A DNA stretch of 5,948 nt from Planktothrix sp. UBA8402 (GTDB taxonomy: Bacteria; Cyanobacteriota; Cyanobacteriia; Cyanobacteriales; Microcoleaceae). Under the pieces are notes generated by a model that saw only the letters and a program-made list of their open reading frames with translations, had not been told where the DNA came from and searched no databases. The first letter of the stretch is position 1; each line of letters starts with the position of its first letter. The position numbers and the translations under genes were made by a program. The stretch is taken from assembly GCA_003456035.1 (NCBI GenBank), contig DMPJ01000098.1, positions 1 to 5,948 on the forward strand. The letters run 5' to 3'. Below, piece by piece: positions 4,998-5,948 of this stretch.

Positions 4998-5948
4998 ATG
5001 ACAATTACCAATTTTAATGCCATGTCTAAACATCCTCTATCTGAATATATTCATCGCCTAGAGTCCGGCGAAGCATTATTACCAGATTATCCTGAAAATT
5101 TGGTTGAAGTTGTTGGGGTTTTAAAAAGTTATGGCATTGTTTTGGATGCCTATTCTAAGAATTTAATTTATATTGCAGATGAACAGTTTTTAGAATTATT
5201 TCCTTTTTTTAAATATTTCAACGGAGAGGTAAATATCAAAAAAATATTGCAATATTTGTGGCATGATCGGATTAACTTTGAATATGCCGAATATTGTATG
5301 AAAACCATGTTTTGGCATGGGGGAGGAGCCTTAGATCACTATTTAGATTCTCCTGAATTTCTACTATTAGCAGAAACAGCCATTCAAGCCAAAACCAAGA
5401 GAAATTTGATCATTCAACCGTTACATCGTCTTTTCCCAGAATTTCTTCCCGAACAAATTCGTCAACTTGCCTATTATAGTGGATTAGGTCAATTTTGGCG
5501 AGTGATGAGTGATATGTTTATTTCCCTTTCTGACCGTTATGATCAAGGGGAAATTAAATCGATTCCTGATGTGGTAAATCATATTTTATTAGCATTAGTA
5601 GAAGCTGCCAATAAACCGATTACCTATAGCGTTAAAATCAATAATAAAGTTTATGATATTCTGCCAAAATCTGCCGGATTAACCTTTTTAATGGATACCG
5701 CAGTTCCCTACGTTGAAGCCGTGTTCTTTAGGGGAGCTCCTTTTCCTGGAACAGTTTCTTATAATGCTCAAGCCCATCAAATTCCCACAGAACAAAAAGA
5801 CTTTGCCTATGGTGCATTATACGCCGATCCTCTACCCATTGGCGGTTCAGGTATTCCCCCAACTCAATTAATGCAGGATATGCGTCATTTTCTCCCTAAT
5901 TATTTACATAATATTTATCAAAATAGTTGTCGAGGAGAAGACGATTTA
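4998..5948 (+). CDS. cupB: CO2 hydration protein CupB (ChpX), 3' end outside the window
   Basis: The first 317 residues of a CO2-hydration protein, the peripheral subunit that caps NdhF in NDH-1 CO2-uptake complexes and works as an unusual carbonic anhydrase, making bicarbonate from CO2. The frame is open to the edge. The opening contains HPLSEYIHRLESGEALLPD (12-30), then ENLVEVVGVLKSYG (33-46), FPFFKYFNGEV (68-78) and WHDRINFEYAEYCMKTMFWH (88-107). Candidate metal or catalytic residues in the last segment are H89, R91, C100 and H107. Between FFKYF and WHDRINFEYAE there is only a short link; CupA proteins carry a much longer insertion there, as I recall, so this is the CupB form. The ATG at 4998 gives a short variable head; M9 (5022) is a possible alternative start, and no strong Shine-Dalgarno separates them. 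Family members are about 370-390 residues by memory, so roughly 60 residues are missing. Confidence 0.9.
   Translation, partial: MTITNFNAMSKHPLSEYIHRLESGEALLPDYPENLVEVVGVLKSYGIVLDAYSKNLIYIADEQFLELFPFFKYFNGEVNIKKILQYLWHDRINFEYAEYCMKTMFWHGGGALDHYLDSPEFLLLAETAIQAKTKRNLIIQPLHRLFPEFLPEQIRQLAYYSGLGQFWRVMSDMFISLSDRYDQGEIKSIPDVVNHILLALVEAANKPITYSVKINNKVYDILPKSAGLTFLMDTAVPYVEAVFFRGAPFPGTVSYNAQAHQIPTEQKDFAYGALYADPLPIGGSGIPPTQLMQDMRHFLPNYLHNIYQNSCRGEDDL

Overview
The window comes from a beta-cyanobacterium. The evidence is CcmK-type carboxysome shell genes next to a cyanobacteria-specific NDH-1 CO2-uptake operon, plus three copies of the HIP1 octamer GCGATCGC inside coding sequence. The genus cannot be fixed from this sequence. 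The moderate-to-high AT content and gene order would fit a filamentous lineage such as the Oscillatoriales or Nostocales, but that is inference. Nearly everything here belongs to the CO2-concentrating mechanism.

Left part, minus strand (1-873): two carboxysome shell genes read leftward, ccmK2 first (873-562) and ccmK1 second (399-58). Both have a clear AGGAG ribosome binding site. Between them lie 162 bases with overlapping inverted repeats. In the usual beta-carboxysome order (ccmK2-ccmK1-ccmL-ccmM-ccmN) ccmL would follow just beyond the left edge.

Centre (874-1451): a 578-base divergent intergenic region that must hold the promoters of both operons. It contains a very AT-rich core (about 1115-1285), several promoter-like elements, small inverted repeats, and a candidate 35-codon minus-strand ORF (1065-958). 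That ORF has a good Shine-Dalgarno sequence which an adjacent hairpin could cover.

Right part, plus strand (1452-5948): ndhF4, ndhD4 and the first 317 codons of cupB (chpX), separated by 76 and 95 bases that each contain a hairpin. Together they encode the distal membrane arm and the CO2-hydration subunit of the NDH-1MS' (NDH-1_4) complex, which converts CO2 to bicarbonate at the thylakoid membrane. The F4/D4/CupB assignment, rather than F3/D3/CupA, rests on the third protein, which lacks the insertion I recall in CupA, and on the neighbouring ccm genes, as I recall for Nostoc/Anabaena.

The two operons are complementary: the NDH-1 complex loads the cytosol with bicarbonate, and the carboxysome shell admits it and surrounds Rubisco and carbonic anhydrase. 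I see no mobile element, CRISPR array, tRNA or rRNA. The least explained parts are the divergent leader with its candidate small ORF and the structured intercistronic spacers.
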